Origin: MFD04716-140 sp963703125
GTDB taxonomy: Bacteria; Bacteroidota; Bacteroidia; Flavobacteriales; Flavobacteriaceae
DNA: 64,000 nt
Direction: 5' to 3'
NCBI GenBank assembly: GCA_963703125.1
Contig: OY969790.1
Coordinates: forward strand, 558,001 to 622,000
Part shown: in pieces, positions 52,084 through 60,768 of the stretch
Layout of the letters: each line of letters opens with the position of its first letter
Numbering within the stretch: position 1 is the stretch's first letter
Made by a program: the position numbers and the translations under genes
Notes under the pieces: generated by a model
The model's database searches: none
The model's input: the letters and a program-made list of their open reading frames with translations, nothing else
What the model was told of the DNA's origin: nothing

Positions 52084-52870
52084 ATGCAGACTGAAAAAGT
52101 GGTGGATCATATTGTGGGATGGCTAAAGGAATATGCCACCAATGCCAAAATGAAAGGCTTTACCGTCGGGATTTCAGGAGGAATTGATTCCGCCGTAACT
52201 TCCGCACTATGTGCAAAAACAGGACTTGAATTATTGTGTCTGGAAATGCCTATTCACCAAGCACCTACCCAAGTAAGTAGGGCACTGAATCATATTGAAT
52301 GGTTGAAAAACAATTTTAAGTCCGTGGAATCCCACACATTGAACCTTACGCCCGTCTTTGACAGTTTTGTGGATTCCCTTCCAAAGGTGGCCGATGAAGA
52401 TACACAGTTTTTATCATTGGCCAACGCAAGGGCCCGTTTGAGAATGACCACCTTGTATTACTTTGCGGGAATTAAAAAGTACTTAGTGGCAGAGCGGTAA
52501 CAAAGTTGAGGATTTCGGAGTTGGTTTTTATACCAAATACGGGGATGGCGGAGTTGATTTAAGTCCGATTGCCGATCTTTTGAAAACGGAGGTTTATGAA
52601 ATTGCCCGTTTTCTAGGAATTAATGATGAAATTATTAAGGCGGCACCGACTGATGGACTTTGGGGAGATAATCGCACTGACGAAGATCAAATCGGGGCAT
52701 CCTATCCAGAATTGGAATTGGCCATGCAAATGAGCGATGAAGGAAAAACTATAGGGGACTTTTCAGGGCGTGAAAAAAAGGTTTTTGAAATATTTAAAAA
52801 ACTAAATTCGGCTAACCGTCATAAGATGACGCCAATACCAGTTTGCGAAATACCAAAGATGTTAAAGTGA
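52084..52870 (+). CDS. nadE: NAD synthetase (ammonia-type), frameshifted in this sequence
   Basis: NadE amidates nicotinate adenine dinucleotide to NAD+ with ATP. The N-terminal part carries the ATP P-loop VGISGGIDSAVTSAL and the LANARARLRMTTLYYFA block. The frame is lost at about 52492: the first frame reads KKYLVAER and stops, while the true sequence continues in another frame as SGNKVEDFGVGFYTKYGDGG and TDGLWGDNRTDEDQIGASYPELE up to 52870. Two bases are missing in the Gly codon between KKYLVA and SGNKVED. Restoring them gives 262 residues, the normal length. NadE is essential, so a sequence error is more likely than a true pseudogene. It is divergent from gldB. Confidence 0.9.
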
Positions 52871-53041
52871 GCGACTTACCTAGGAATCAGGTTGATAAAA
52901 CGAATATAATCCTAAAACTCAGTCCGTTTGAGAAAATTATTCCACTTTTGCTTTCGAAAATAGATAATTAAAACTTACATTGTGCGTCCGTAAATATGGA
53001 CGCTACTACGGAATTTTATTATCTAAATAAAATTATGAACA

Positions 53042-53671
53042 ATGATTAAAGTATTAATTGCAGATAACCACCCCATCCTTAGAATGGGTGTAAGAAATGT
53101 TTTAGAATCAGCTTCCGGTTTTGAAGTTGTAGATGATGTTTCAACCACCTCAGAACTTTTTGCCAGCTTAACTAAAGTTTCACCAGACGTCGTAATGCTT
53201 GAGATGGATATTCCCGAAATTAACGGAATAGCCACTTTGCGAAAAATCAAAAAAGAGTATCCTGATGTTCGCGTATTGATGTACAGTGGACAATCGGAAG
53301 ATGTTTACGCACTTAGCACCATAAGGGCAGGTGCTTTTGGCTACCTATCAAAAACTGCCGATGTTGATTACATTATTTCAGGCGTTCGTAAGGTTGCTGA
53401 AGGCAATATGTTCATCACCAATGAACTTGCCCAGCGTTTAGCATTTGATGAAGGCACCCAGAAACCTAGAAGGTTCTTTAGAAAACTTTCGTCTCGTGAA
53501 GTGGAAGTGCTTAAATTATTGGCCAGTGGCAAACGCAATAAAGATGTCGCCTCTGGATTAAGCCTTAATGAAAAGACAGTAAGCACCTATAAGGCCCGTT
53601 TAATGAAGAAATTGAATGTTGACAATATGGTTGATTTGCTTCAACAAGCAAAAGCTTTGGAGCTTTATTGA
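53042..53671 (+). CDS. NarL/LuxR-type response regulator with an altered receiver
   Basis: The 209-residue protein has a receiver domain (residues 1-120) and a LuxR-type helix-turn-helix (RKLSSREVEVLKLLASGKRNKDVA, EKTVSTYKARLMKKL). The receiver is altered: the phosphate-accepting Asp is replaced by Glu54 in VMLEMDIPE, and one of the two acidic N-terminal residues is Asn9 (ADNHP). Lys104 and Ser82 are kept. Such a protein cannot be switched by Asp phosphorylation and may be permanently active or controlled otherwise. No sensor kinase is adjacent. It is convergent with dnaG across a terminator. Confidence 0.92.
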   Translation: MIKVLIADNHPILRMGVRNVLESASGFEVVDDVSTTSELFASLTKVSPDVVMLEMDIPEINGIATLRKIKKEYPDVRVLMYSGQSEDVYALSTIRAGAFGYLSKTADVDYIISGVRKVAEGNMFITNELAQRLAFDEGTQKPRRFFRKLSSREVEVLKLLASGKRNKDVASGLSLNEKTVSTYKARLMKKLNVDNMVDLLQQAKALELY

Positions 53672-53692
53672 TCATCAAATATTAAAGTAGTT

Positions 53693-53719
53693 AAAAACCT
53701 CGGTCATCCCGGGGTTTTT
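53693..53719. terminator. Bidirectional terminator between regulator and dnaG
   Basis: An 11-bp stem (AAAAACCTCGG with CCGGGGTTTTT, one G-T pair) and 5-base loop lie between two convergent genes, with A and T runs on both sides. Confidence 0.85.
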
Positions 53720-53722
53720 ATT

Positions 53723-55720
53723 TTAGTAGAATTGTTTAATAACCAAGTCGTTCTTCTTGGCAAGAATTTTTTTTAATTCATTATAATTTCCAATTTCCTC
53801 AAGTTTTTCGCGAGTAGCTGTACCACTTTCACCATATCCTTGAATTTCCTCCGCAATCTCATTTATAATGTCATTGATCAACTTTAAGCGAATGGAGGTA
53901 ATTGTTTGTGAAACCCTCTGGACAATTTCACTTTCTTTGGTCTTTACATAAATTTCCCTTCTTTCCCAATCATCTAGGCGATACTTATTTTCGCTCATAT
54001 CGAGGTCAACAATTATGCTGGATATTTCTTGAGGTACGGTATTCATCCATTCATTAAACTCAAAAACGGTATCGTTCATTAACCTGTCGATCAATAAGCT
54101 ATAAATAACCTTGAAATTTCCATCCGTAAATTCTATTTCATCTTCCTGCAAATCAAGATAAACCTTTTCCGCCACCTTTCTTTCGAACTCATCTTTCACC
54201 AAGATCATTTCGCCCTTTTCATCAATTTCTTGATAAAATTCGGTAAAGACTTCGCTTTTCATTCCGTACTCAAGCAGTATTTTTAAAATTTCTTGTTCAT
54301 GAAAACTCTTAATATTGACTTTCTCAACGGCCAGATCGTTCTTGACCACCTCGAATGCTTTCTGCTCTTGATCGATTTTTTTTGAAGCATCAGAGATTTC
54401 CTTTTTACCTATTTGCGCCAATGTACTGAAAAGTACCCCTTCCGATACATTCATAATGCTTGAACACTCCTGAATGTATATTTCCCTTTTTATGGCGTCC
54501 GGTATTTTTGAAATGCTGTTCACTATGTCACGTACCGTTTCAGCCCTTTTTATAGGGTCGTTGGCAGCCTCTTTTGCCAAAAGATACGCCTTGAATTGAA
54601 TAAAATCTTTTGAGTTCTCTTGCAGATAAAGCTTTACATCTTCAAGATCATTGCTCTTGGCAAAACTATCTGGATCCTCCCCTTGAGGAAAAGTGCAGAC
54701 CTTAACATTCATTCCTTGTTCCAAGATTAGGTCTATACCTCTTATCGATGCACGCAGACCAGCGGCATCACCATCAAAGAGAACGGTAATGTTCTTGGTC
54801 AATCTGTTCAAAAGCCGTATTTGTTCCGGTGTCAATGCGGTGCCACTTGATGCCACCACGTTGTGTATTCCACGCTGATAGAATTGTAGCACATCGGTAT
54901 ATCCTTCAACCAAATAGCAATTGTCTTCCTTTGCAATCGACTGTTTTGCGTGAAAAATCCCATATAGTATTTTGCTTTTATGGTAAATTTCACTTTCTGG
55001 TGAGTTGAGGTATTTAGCAGCTTTTTTATCATTTCCCAAAATACGCCCTCCAAAACCTAGCACACGGCCGCTCATGGAATGTATGGGAAACATTACCCTG
55101 CCTTTAAAACGATCAAAAGTCCGAGGTTCGTTGGGGTTCGCGGTATCTTCCTTTACAATGGTCAGTCCGGTTTTTTCAAGATATTCCAGTTGATATCCTT
55201 TATCTAAGGCTGCTTTTGTAAATCCGTCCCAATGATCCAAACAATATCCCAATCCAAACTTGTTGATGGTCTCATCTGTAAATCCACGTTCCTTGAAGTA
55301 ACTTAATCCGATGGCTTTCCCAAGTTCCGTTTCCCACAGCATTCCAGCAAAATGACCTTGGGCGAATTCAGACACCAAGTACATGCTTTCCCGTTCATTT
55401 GATTCTTCCTTTTCGGCATCGGTACGCTCAGTCTCCTCCACTTCAATATTGTACTTTTTAGCCAAATATTTTATGGCCTCAGGATATGTGAAATGTTCAT
55501 GTTCCATTAGAAAAGCCACTACATTTCCTCCCTTTCCACTACTAAAATCCTTCCATATTTGTTTGACAGGTGAAACCATGAAACTGGGGGTTCGCTCATC
55601 TGAAAATGGGCTAAGCCCCTTAAAATTGGAGCCCGATTTTTTGAGCTGCACAAAATCACCAATAACCTCCTCTAAACGGGCGGTTTCGTATACTTGGTCT
55701 ATAGTGGATTTTGAAATCAA
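53723..55720 (-). CDS. dnaG: DNA primase, lacking the CHC2 zinc ligands
   Basis: The 665-residue primase makes RNA primers. The catalytic TOPRIM core is intact: YLVEGYTDVLQFYQRGIHN with the first Glu, ALTPEQIRLL, and VLFDGDAAGLRASIRG with the acidic pair; a DnaB-interacting helical tail follows. The N-terminal zinc domain keeps its scaffold (SPFSDERTPSFMVSP, then KDFSSGKGGNVVAF) but the four ligands are gone: E. coli C40, H43, C61 and C64 correspond to S37, S40, D58 and S61. The start is TTG at 55720, with a TGA three codons upstream and no ATG before residue 48. It is preceded by a -7 box on the minus strand. Confidence 0.96.
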   Translation of the reverse strand: MISKSTIDQVYETARLEEVIGDFVQLKKSGSNFKGLSPFSDERTPSFMVSPVKQIWKDFSSGKGGNVVAFLMEHEHFTYPEAIKYLAKKYNIEVEETERTDAEKEESNERESMYLVSEFAQGHFAGMLWETELGKAIGLSYFKERGFTDETINKFGLGYCLDHWDGFTKAALDKGYQLEYLEKTGLTIVKEDTANPNEPRTFDRFKGRVMFPIHSMSGRVLGFGGRILGNDKKAAKYLNSPESEIYHKSKILYGIFHAKQSIAKEDNCYLVEGYTDVLQFYQRGIHNVVASSGTALTPEQIRLLNRLTKNITVLFDGDAAGLRASIRGIDLILEQGMNVKVCTFPQGEDPDSFAKSNDLEDVKLYLQENSKDFIQFKAYLLAKEAANDPIKRAETVRDIVNSISKIPDAIKREIYIQECSSIMNVSEGVLFSTLAQIGKKEISDASKKIDQEQKAFEVVKNDLAVEKVNIKSFHEQEILKILLEYGMKSEVFTEFYQEIDEKGEMILVKDEFERKVAEKVYLDLQEDEIEFTDGNFKVIYSLLIDRLMNDTVFEFNEWMNTVPQEISSIIVDLDMSENKYRLDDWERREIYVKTKESEIVQRVSQTITSIRLKLINDIINEIAEEIQGYGESGTATREKLEEIGNYNELKKILAKKNDLVIKQFY

Positions 55721-55764
55721 TTTCGTTCAAATAATTAGAGGTCTCAGAAAGCCTGACAATATCG

Positions 55765-55772
55765 CAAAGATA
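55765..55772 (-). promoter_or_regulatory. Candidate -7 box (TAnnTTTG) for dnaG
   Basis: On the minus strand this is TATCTTTG, 44 bases before the TTG start of dnaG. Confidence 0.45.
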
Positions 55773-55936
55773 TGCCTAAAAAGGAAGTATCTCCTCTTAA
55801 AATAACAACCCCAAATACCTTTGAATTTAAAAATTAAAAGTCTACCCAACTGAAAAAAAATATTTAAATTTCTGCTTATAACTTTTTAAACCATTGCACG
55901 TTTAATAGTTCGTAAAACCCATCAAAAAAATAAAAG

Positions 55937-56542
55937 ATGAAAAAAACTATCCTTTTAATTGCTTTGACATTGATCAGCTTTGGTTCACAAGCTCAAACGA
56001 CTCCCAACAATATTAGCGTGAATGGTATGCATCAATATGCAATATCACCGGAATATACGGCCAAGATGGTTGTAAGTCTTACAAATGTTTATTATGATGT
56101 TGAAACCATAAATATGACCGAATTGAAGTCTTCCTATTTGGAAAAATTAGCCAAAGTGGGCATTACCAGCGATCGCATAAAAGAGGATGATCTTAACTAT
56201 GCTATGATGGGTTATGATAAGGAAGGAACGGTAATTGAGTTTAAGACAAAGTCATTGGAAGAAATGAAAAAATTCCTTATGGTCAAATCTATTGGTGTCA
56301 CCAAATCGGATACCATGCTTGAAGCGAACTTGACCGATGCTCAAATAGCTGATTATGCCAAAGGTGCTTTTGACAACGCTAAACAAAAAGCTGAAGCCAT
56401 CGCCAAAAAAATTGGCAGAACTATAGGCAAGGCAATATATATAAGTGACAATAATTCCAATAAAATTTCAGAATCATTATATTACGGAAGTCCGGTAAAC
56501 TCAAGGGACTATTACATTTCAGTTTCTTTTGAATTATTATGA
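55937..56542 (+). CDS. SIMPL-domain (DUF541) exported protein
   Basis: The 201-residue product has a Sec signal peptide (KKTILLIALTLISFGSQAQ) and a SIMPL/DUF541 domain, a beta-alpha fold seen in periplasmic proteins of unknown function. NISVNGMHQYAISPEYTAKMVVSL is the domain start, and AFDNAKQKAEAIAKKIGRTIGKAIYISD is the typical helix-strand module. It ends six bases into the convergent DUF4386 gene. The 216 bases upstream show no gene. Confidence 0.85.
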   Translation: MKKTILLIALTLISFGSQAQTTPNNISVNGMHQYAISPEYTAKMVVSLTNVYYDVETINMTELKSSYLEKLAKVGITSDRIKEDDLNYAMMGYDKEGTVIEFKTKSLEEMKKFLMVKSIGVTKSDTMLEANLTDAQIADYAKGAFDNAKQKAEAIAKKIGRTIGKAIYISDNNSNKISESLYYGSPVNSRDYYISVSFELL

Positions 56543-57247
56543 GGTCTTAGCTATGCCATCTGTTTTATCTAATTCGACGCCCATTATTAATAACCAAAGA
56601 CAAATTCCAAATTCACCAATTGCAGAGGGTATGCCTATAATTTTGGAAACTAAGGAAACGCCGTAATCCGTGTAAAGAAAATATCCCAAGAAATCAAGGA
56701 GATAACCGAAGCAACCTAACATTAACATGATTCCCAAAAACCTCGGAAGGAAGCCCGATTTATACACTAAATAACCAAAGGGGTATAACCACAAGCCCCA
56801 AAAAATATGGGCAACTAAGTTACCGTTGTTATATGATTCAAGTAGCAACATCACCTGTACATTCAATTGTTCTGCAGTAAGGACTCTGGCATATTCAGCA
56901 TCCGAACTAAGAGTCAGAACATCTATGTGATTGACAATACTTATATACGATATGGGAACACTTGCGACAGCAAATAGTACCATAGCAACTGCGTATTTTT
57001 TATTAACTTTTTCAAGCAGTTGGTATAAAGCGAGGGGTAAAAAAATAAAGCAGGTGAAACAAATAAGACCACTTACTATTCCTACACGGAACAGCATTTG
57101 GGACTCTTTTATATTTGCAACGGTTTTTGCAGCATCCGCCCAAACAATTAATTTTGAAGGAACATACATTAAACTTATAATCCCAGTAATAATTAGAATA
57201 AGATATAGAAATCCAGCAAGTCTTGCAGTGTTTTTGGTCGGGTTCAT
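56537..57247 (-). CDS. DUF4386 membrane protein
   Basis: The 236-residue polytopic protein has about six hydrophobic segments and the N-terminal NTARLAGFLYLILIITGI pattern of DUF4386. SGLICFTCFIFLPLALYQLLE and LVAHIFWGLWLYPFGYLVYKSGFLPRFLG are typical. The family function is unknown. It lies 52 bases after a second small membrane protein gene on the same strand, and the pair may form one unit. Confidence 0.85.
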   Translation of the reverse strand: MNPTKNTARLAGFLYLILIITGIISLMYVPSKLIVWADAAKTVANIKESQMLFRVGIVSGLICFTCFIFLPLALYQLLEKVNKKYAVAMVLFAVASVPISYISIVNHIDVLTLSSDAEYARVLTAEQLNVQVMLLLESYNNGNLVAHIFWGLWLYPFGYLVYKSGFLPRFLGIMLMLGCFGYLLDFLGYFLYTDYGVSLVSKIIGIPSAIGEFGICLWLLIMGVELDKTDGIAKTS

Positions 57248-57299
57248 GGTTTTGCTGTTGGATTGGAATTCAGTATTAATAAGTAAGTGAAATGAATCT

Positions 57300-57719
57300 T
57301 CACTCGAAGACGCTATTTTTAGGCCATTTCAAGGCATACCAAACAATCAATGAAGTAAGAACAATTTCCACCACGGCCAAAAACACGTAAAATATTAACC
57401 AAGGGGTAATTGAATAAAATACAATAAGCAGCATAATCAAGCTGAAAAATATCCCAAATACAATATTCAACCATTTTGCCAATAATGGTTTTAATAACAA
57501 TGATAAGACAACCATCAAGGCCGGAATGACCATTAACAAAGCTGCAAGGAATAGCCTGATGGGACTATTCAATATATTATCACCGTTTATAAGTCCTTCA
57601 ACTTTTTCAGGTACATAAAACTCAAAATAATCGCCATATAAATAGCAAAGGGTTACGGAGACCCAAAGAACTGAAAGCTTGATTTTTACATTTATATTGG
57701 GGTCTATCAAACTTTTCAT
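57300..57719 (-). CDS. Small membrane protein, DUF6326-like
   Basis: The 139-residue protein has four hydrophobic segments (near residues 12-30, 52-78, 84-104, 108-130) and a KIKLSVLWVSVTLCYLYGDYFEF N-terminal part similar to DUF6326 by recall. Function is unknown. It is followed by the DUF4386 gene and is likely co-transcribed with it. Confidence 0.7.
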   Translation of the reverse strand: MKSLIDPNINVKIKLSVLWVSVTLCYLYGDYFEFYVPEKVEGLINGDNILNSPIRLFLAALLMVIPALMVVLSLLLKPLLAKWLNIVFGIFFSLIMLLIVFYSITPWLIFYVFLAVVEIVLTSLIVWYALKWPKNSVFE

Positions 57720-57837
57720 GGTTCTTTTGATTATTTATATTTTCGTTCTTACCCATTCAACAGGTCGCCATTTTATCAATATTGTTACAAATAAAAAATG
57801 TAAACTATCTTAGACGGGCATTTTTGTTTTTTTTTAA

Positions 57838-58074
57838 ATGATTCTTTTCTTTGGAACCCGTCTTGGCAAGACCGAAACTAACGTTTTGGGTGGGGTTCCC
57901 TGTCCTTATTGTGAACAGAAAAACACCTTGACCGCAGTGAATACTAGTAATTGGTTCCATTTATTTTGGATAAAGATCTTTAAAGTTTCCTCGAATACTA
58001 CAATTGAATGTTCACATTGCAGAAGGGTTTATTATCAAGAAGAATTCACGAATGAAATGTTAGAAAATTTATAG
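57838..58074 (+). CDS. Small zinc-ribbon protein
   Basis: The 78-residue protein has PCPYCEQK and ECSHCRRVY, two C-x2-C pairs separated by about 33 residues, which fold as a treble-clef or zinc ribbon. The hydrophobic ILFFGTRLGK start and the WFHLFWIKIF segment are conserved in a small group of such proteins in Bacteroidota and beyond. No function is known. It stands alone between two minus-strand genes. Confidence 0.72.
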   Translation: MILFFGTRLGKTETNVLGGVPCPYCEQKNTLTAVNTSNWFHLFWIKIFKVSSNTTIECSHCRRVYYQEEFTNEMLENL

Positions 58075-58175
58075 TCTTTTAACCATCCTTTTGACTGAAC
58101 GGCAGGGTTTTTAATTCTTGGTTCAATAGAAACCATTCTATTGGTCAATATAGTTTTTAGTCTTAATTTAATTTT

Positions 58176-59243
58176 TCAGAGATCAAATCGGAGTCCCAAC
58201 GAAATGTTGTGTTGTTCAACAACTGCATCCTTAAAAATAGGATTAAGATCGTATTTGGCATATAACAGAACACCATCAAAGCCCACATAGCCGCTGATCC
58301 CATATATCAAATTGGAAGTATTGTAGCCCCTTTTTAGCTTGTCCTTTACGTTTTCACCATTACGCTCATACTTTAATTTTTGACGGGTACCCAGATTGAA
58401 ACCTCCATATCCTCCCAATCCCAACCTGAATTGATTATGCAGGGAATACCGAATCGTTTTTTCCGTTTTTCTCAGTTTTGAAGGCCCAAATTCAAGGTGG
58501 ATCGGAAAAACGAGGTTATCCATCCTGAATTTCGATTTCTTCAACTCATACTCAAATTCCTGAAGTTGGGTCTGGCCTTCGTTAGATACAAAGTATTGAT
58601 TATCCTTAGGCTTTAAACCATTGAACTGAAATGAAAATCCATAGTTTAGGCGCAGAAAATTGGAGTTTTGAAAGACACGGGTACGCCATTCCCAGCCTAA
58701 CTCTGCAAATCTGCTTCCACCTATCTTGTAAGGTGAATCTTCAAACGATTGCCCTTCAATAATTGCATTGTTAAGACCTATCGCAAACACGAAATCAGAG
58801 TAGGTTCTGCGGTCATATTTAGGCTCCCGATTGTGGTTTTTAAAAAAAGTCCATGGTTCCCCATCCCCCCATGAAATACTTATCCCGTTATCACTGTCGT
58901 TAATCGAAAATTCATTTTCACTTTTCATTACTACACCATCATTGCGTTCCAATAGTGCAATTCTATTATCGATTATGGCTATTCTGTTTTCAATATTCAG
59001 GGCGCGCTTTTTTGCAGCGGCCTCTTTTAGGTCATTTGCCTCCTGTAGACTTATTTGCTCCTTTTCTAGGCGCTCGTTAATATGCTGCACCTCATCTTTT
59101 AGTGCCTCCTTTTCTTGTTGTGCGATAATGGTTTTTTGATTGTTCAAGTCCTCTATGCGGTCTTTGTACCATTCCTGGCTTGCAACGTATTGCACACTAA
59201 GTAAGGTCAGGATGAAAGCTAAATGAATTGCAATTTTTTTCAT
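58176..59243 (-). CDS. Exported coiled-coil plus outer-membrane barrel protein
   Basis: The 355-residue product has a Sec signal peptide (IHLAFILTLLSVQYVAS), a long Glu/Lys-rich coiled coil around residues 27-103 with IENRIAIIDNRIALLE heptads, and a C-terminal part with alternating polar and aromatic strands ending in HNISLGLRFDL, typical of outer-membrane barrels. I do not recognise a named family. It lies 97 bases after the anti-sigma-like gene on the same strand and is probably part of the same transcript, hence a candidate sigma target or sensor. Confidence 0.6.
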   Translation of the reverse strand: MKKIAIHLAFILTLLSVQYVASQEWYKDRIEDLNNQKTIIAQQEKEALKDEVQHINERLEKEQISLQEANDLKEAAAKKRALNIENRIAIIDNRIALLERNDGVVMKSENEFSINDSDNGISISWGDGEPWTFFKNHNREPKYDRRTYSDFVFAIGLNNAIIEGQSFEDSPYKIGGSRFAELGWEWRTRVFQNSNFLRLNYGFSFQFNGLKPKDNQYFVSNEGQTQLQEFEYELKKSKFRMDNLVFPIHLEFGPSKLRKTEKTIRYSLHNQFRLGLGGYGGFNLGTRQKLKYERNGENVKDKLKRGYNTSNLIYGISGYVGFDGVLLYAKYDLNPIFKDAVVEQHNISLGLRFDL

Positions 59244-59340
59244 GATTTTAAAATTTTTGATTGATGATTGATGAATAGACTCCTCCCTACTTCTTCAAAA
59301 TGCTCAAAGAAGGATTATAAGTTTTTATATAATTGGATAT

Positions 59341-60075
59341 TTAATTATTTCGATCCGCAACTGCTGTCCTAGCTCTAAGGAAACCATTTTTAAGCGTTTC
59401 GAAAATTTGGCTCCTAAAAGTTTGATCCAACTCTTCTTCCACCTCGTTCAGCAGAGCTGTTGCATCAACGGATCCTTTCCCAACGAAAATTCTATCGGCC
59501 AATAGTTCACGTTGGGCATTCCGCAGCAAAGAATCCACTTCAATATCGGAGAGCGAGCTTTTATCGCCGGTTTCCAACAGATTTACCCTTGCCAATACTT
59601 CGGCAATTTTTTCATCCATTATTGCCTCCTGCTTGCTATCCAGGTCCTTATCTTCCAATACCTCCCGAGCTTGCTGTGCTATGTTGGTATCTACACCAAA
59701 ATTTTTGTCCAAATCTGGTTTTGCCAGATCAAGTCGCTTTACTATAGGGTCCTTCTTCCCCTCCAAAGTCAACGAACCTTCCTTATCAATAATAGCTTCC
59801 TTCTCCTTATTCTCAAGTTGAATGTTCCCATTTGGGGTATTTACGATTTTTATTTTTGAATTTTCCAATGTATCATCCTTCTTAAGAAAGAAAATGGATA
59901 TCAGGAGCAATCCAACAAAGCTGGCAGCTATACCGTACCAGAAGTATCTTTTTTTCTTTGGCACAGGGGAAGTTTCCAATTTTTCGGCAATCCTATCCCA
60001 AGCATCGGCAGAAGGAGAAATTTCCCGTTCTTTGAGTTTCTTCGCTATATATTTTTCAAATCTATTCGTTTCCAT
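59341..60075 (-). CDS. Putative anti-sigma factor, single-pass membrane protein
   Basis: About 244 residues from ATG 60075. The cytoplasmic N-terminus (FEKYIAKKLKEREISPSADAWDRIAEKL) is followed by one membrane helix at residues 44-64 (YFWYGIAASFVGLLLISIFFL) and a long acidic periplasmic region. The layout and the 14-base overlap with the upstream sigma gene indicate an anti-sigma factor of the Bacteroidota type, but there is no FecR-like domain. A TTG at 60081 would add two residues. Function is inferred from context. Confidence 0.7.
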   Translation of the reverse strand: METNRFEKYIAKKLKEREISPSADAWDRIAEKLETSPVPKKKRYFWYGIAASFVGLLLISIFFLKKDDTLENSKIKIVNTPNGNIQLENKEKEAIIDKEGSLTLEGKKDPIVKRLDLAKPDLDKNFGVDTNIAQQAREVLEDKDLDSKQEAIMDEKIAEVLARVNLLETGDKSSLSDIEVDSLLRNAQRELLADRIFVGKGSVDATALLNEVEEELDQTFRSQIFETLKNGFLRARTAVADRNN

Positions 60076-60622
60076 ACCCAATAATATTTTGTTTCTTCAA
60101 TTGCTCCTGCAATAGTTTGCGGGCTTTAAACAATTGCGATTTTGAAGTGCTTTCTGTTATTTCTAAAATTTCAGCTATTTCTTGATGTTTATAACCTTCT
60201 ACCGCATACAGAACAAACACCAATTTATAGCCCTCCGGCAACCCATCAATCAGCACCTGTATGTATTCAGTATCCATTTCCTGTGAGGAGGATACATAGG
60301 TTTCATTACGTTCAAAAACCGCATCGTCGTAGACAACAAACTGACGTTTCCTCAAGAAAGTTATACTCTCCCTGATCATAATCCTCCGAATCCAACCCTC
60401 AAAGCTTCCTTCAAATTTGAAGGTGTCCAGATATTTAAAAACTTTCACGAAACCATTGATCATGGTATCCTCCGCAAAATGCATATCTTTTATATATTGC
60501 CTACACACCCCTAACATCTTAGGTGCATATTCCCCATAAATCTGCTTTTGCGCTTCTGGATTCCCTTTGGCAGCTTTCTTTATGAGTTGGTTCTCGTTGG
60601 TATAAAAGGAGATGATTTTCAA
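60062..60622 (-). CDS. ECF-type RNA polymerase sigma factor
   Basis: The 186-residue protein is a sigma-70 family ECF factor with region 2 (AEDTMINGFVKVFKYLDTFKFEGSFEGWIRRIMI) and region 4 (LPEGYKLVFVLYAVEGYKHQEIAEILEITESTSKSQLFKARK). Regions 1 and 3 are absent, as expected. It is the first gene of a three-gene unit with the anti-sigma-like gene and the coiled-coil barrel protein. No TAnnTTTG box was found upstream, which would suit autoregulation by a different sequence. Confidence 0.93.
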   Translation of the reverse strand: MKIISFYTNENQLIKKAAKGNPEAQKQIYGEYAPKMLGVCRQYIKDMHFAEDTMINGFVKVFKYLDTFKFEGSFEGWIRRIMIRESITFLRKRQFVVYDDAVFERNETYVSSSQEMDTEYIQVLIDGLPEGYKLVFVLYAVEGYKHQEIAEILEITESTSKSQLFKARKLLQEQLKKQNIIGYGNE

Positions 60623-60768
60623 TTTTATGTCTTCTAAAAGTATAGACGAGTTAAGAATAGAAAAGGTTGCCCCGTGATAATTTTTTTAATAGAAAGGAGT
60701 TCATGCCACTTTACAAGTGCTTTTGAACAATGAAATCCAAAATTTTGCTTCTGGAAAATGTAGTGATC

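Noticed and set aside
52980..53005. Hairpin GCGTCC/GGACGC between nadE and the response regulator as a riboswitch
   Set aside because: Only a 6-bp stem with an 8-base loop, no further structure and no T tract.
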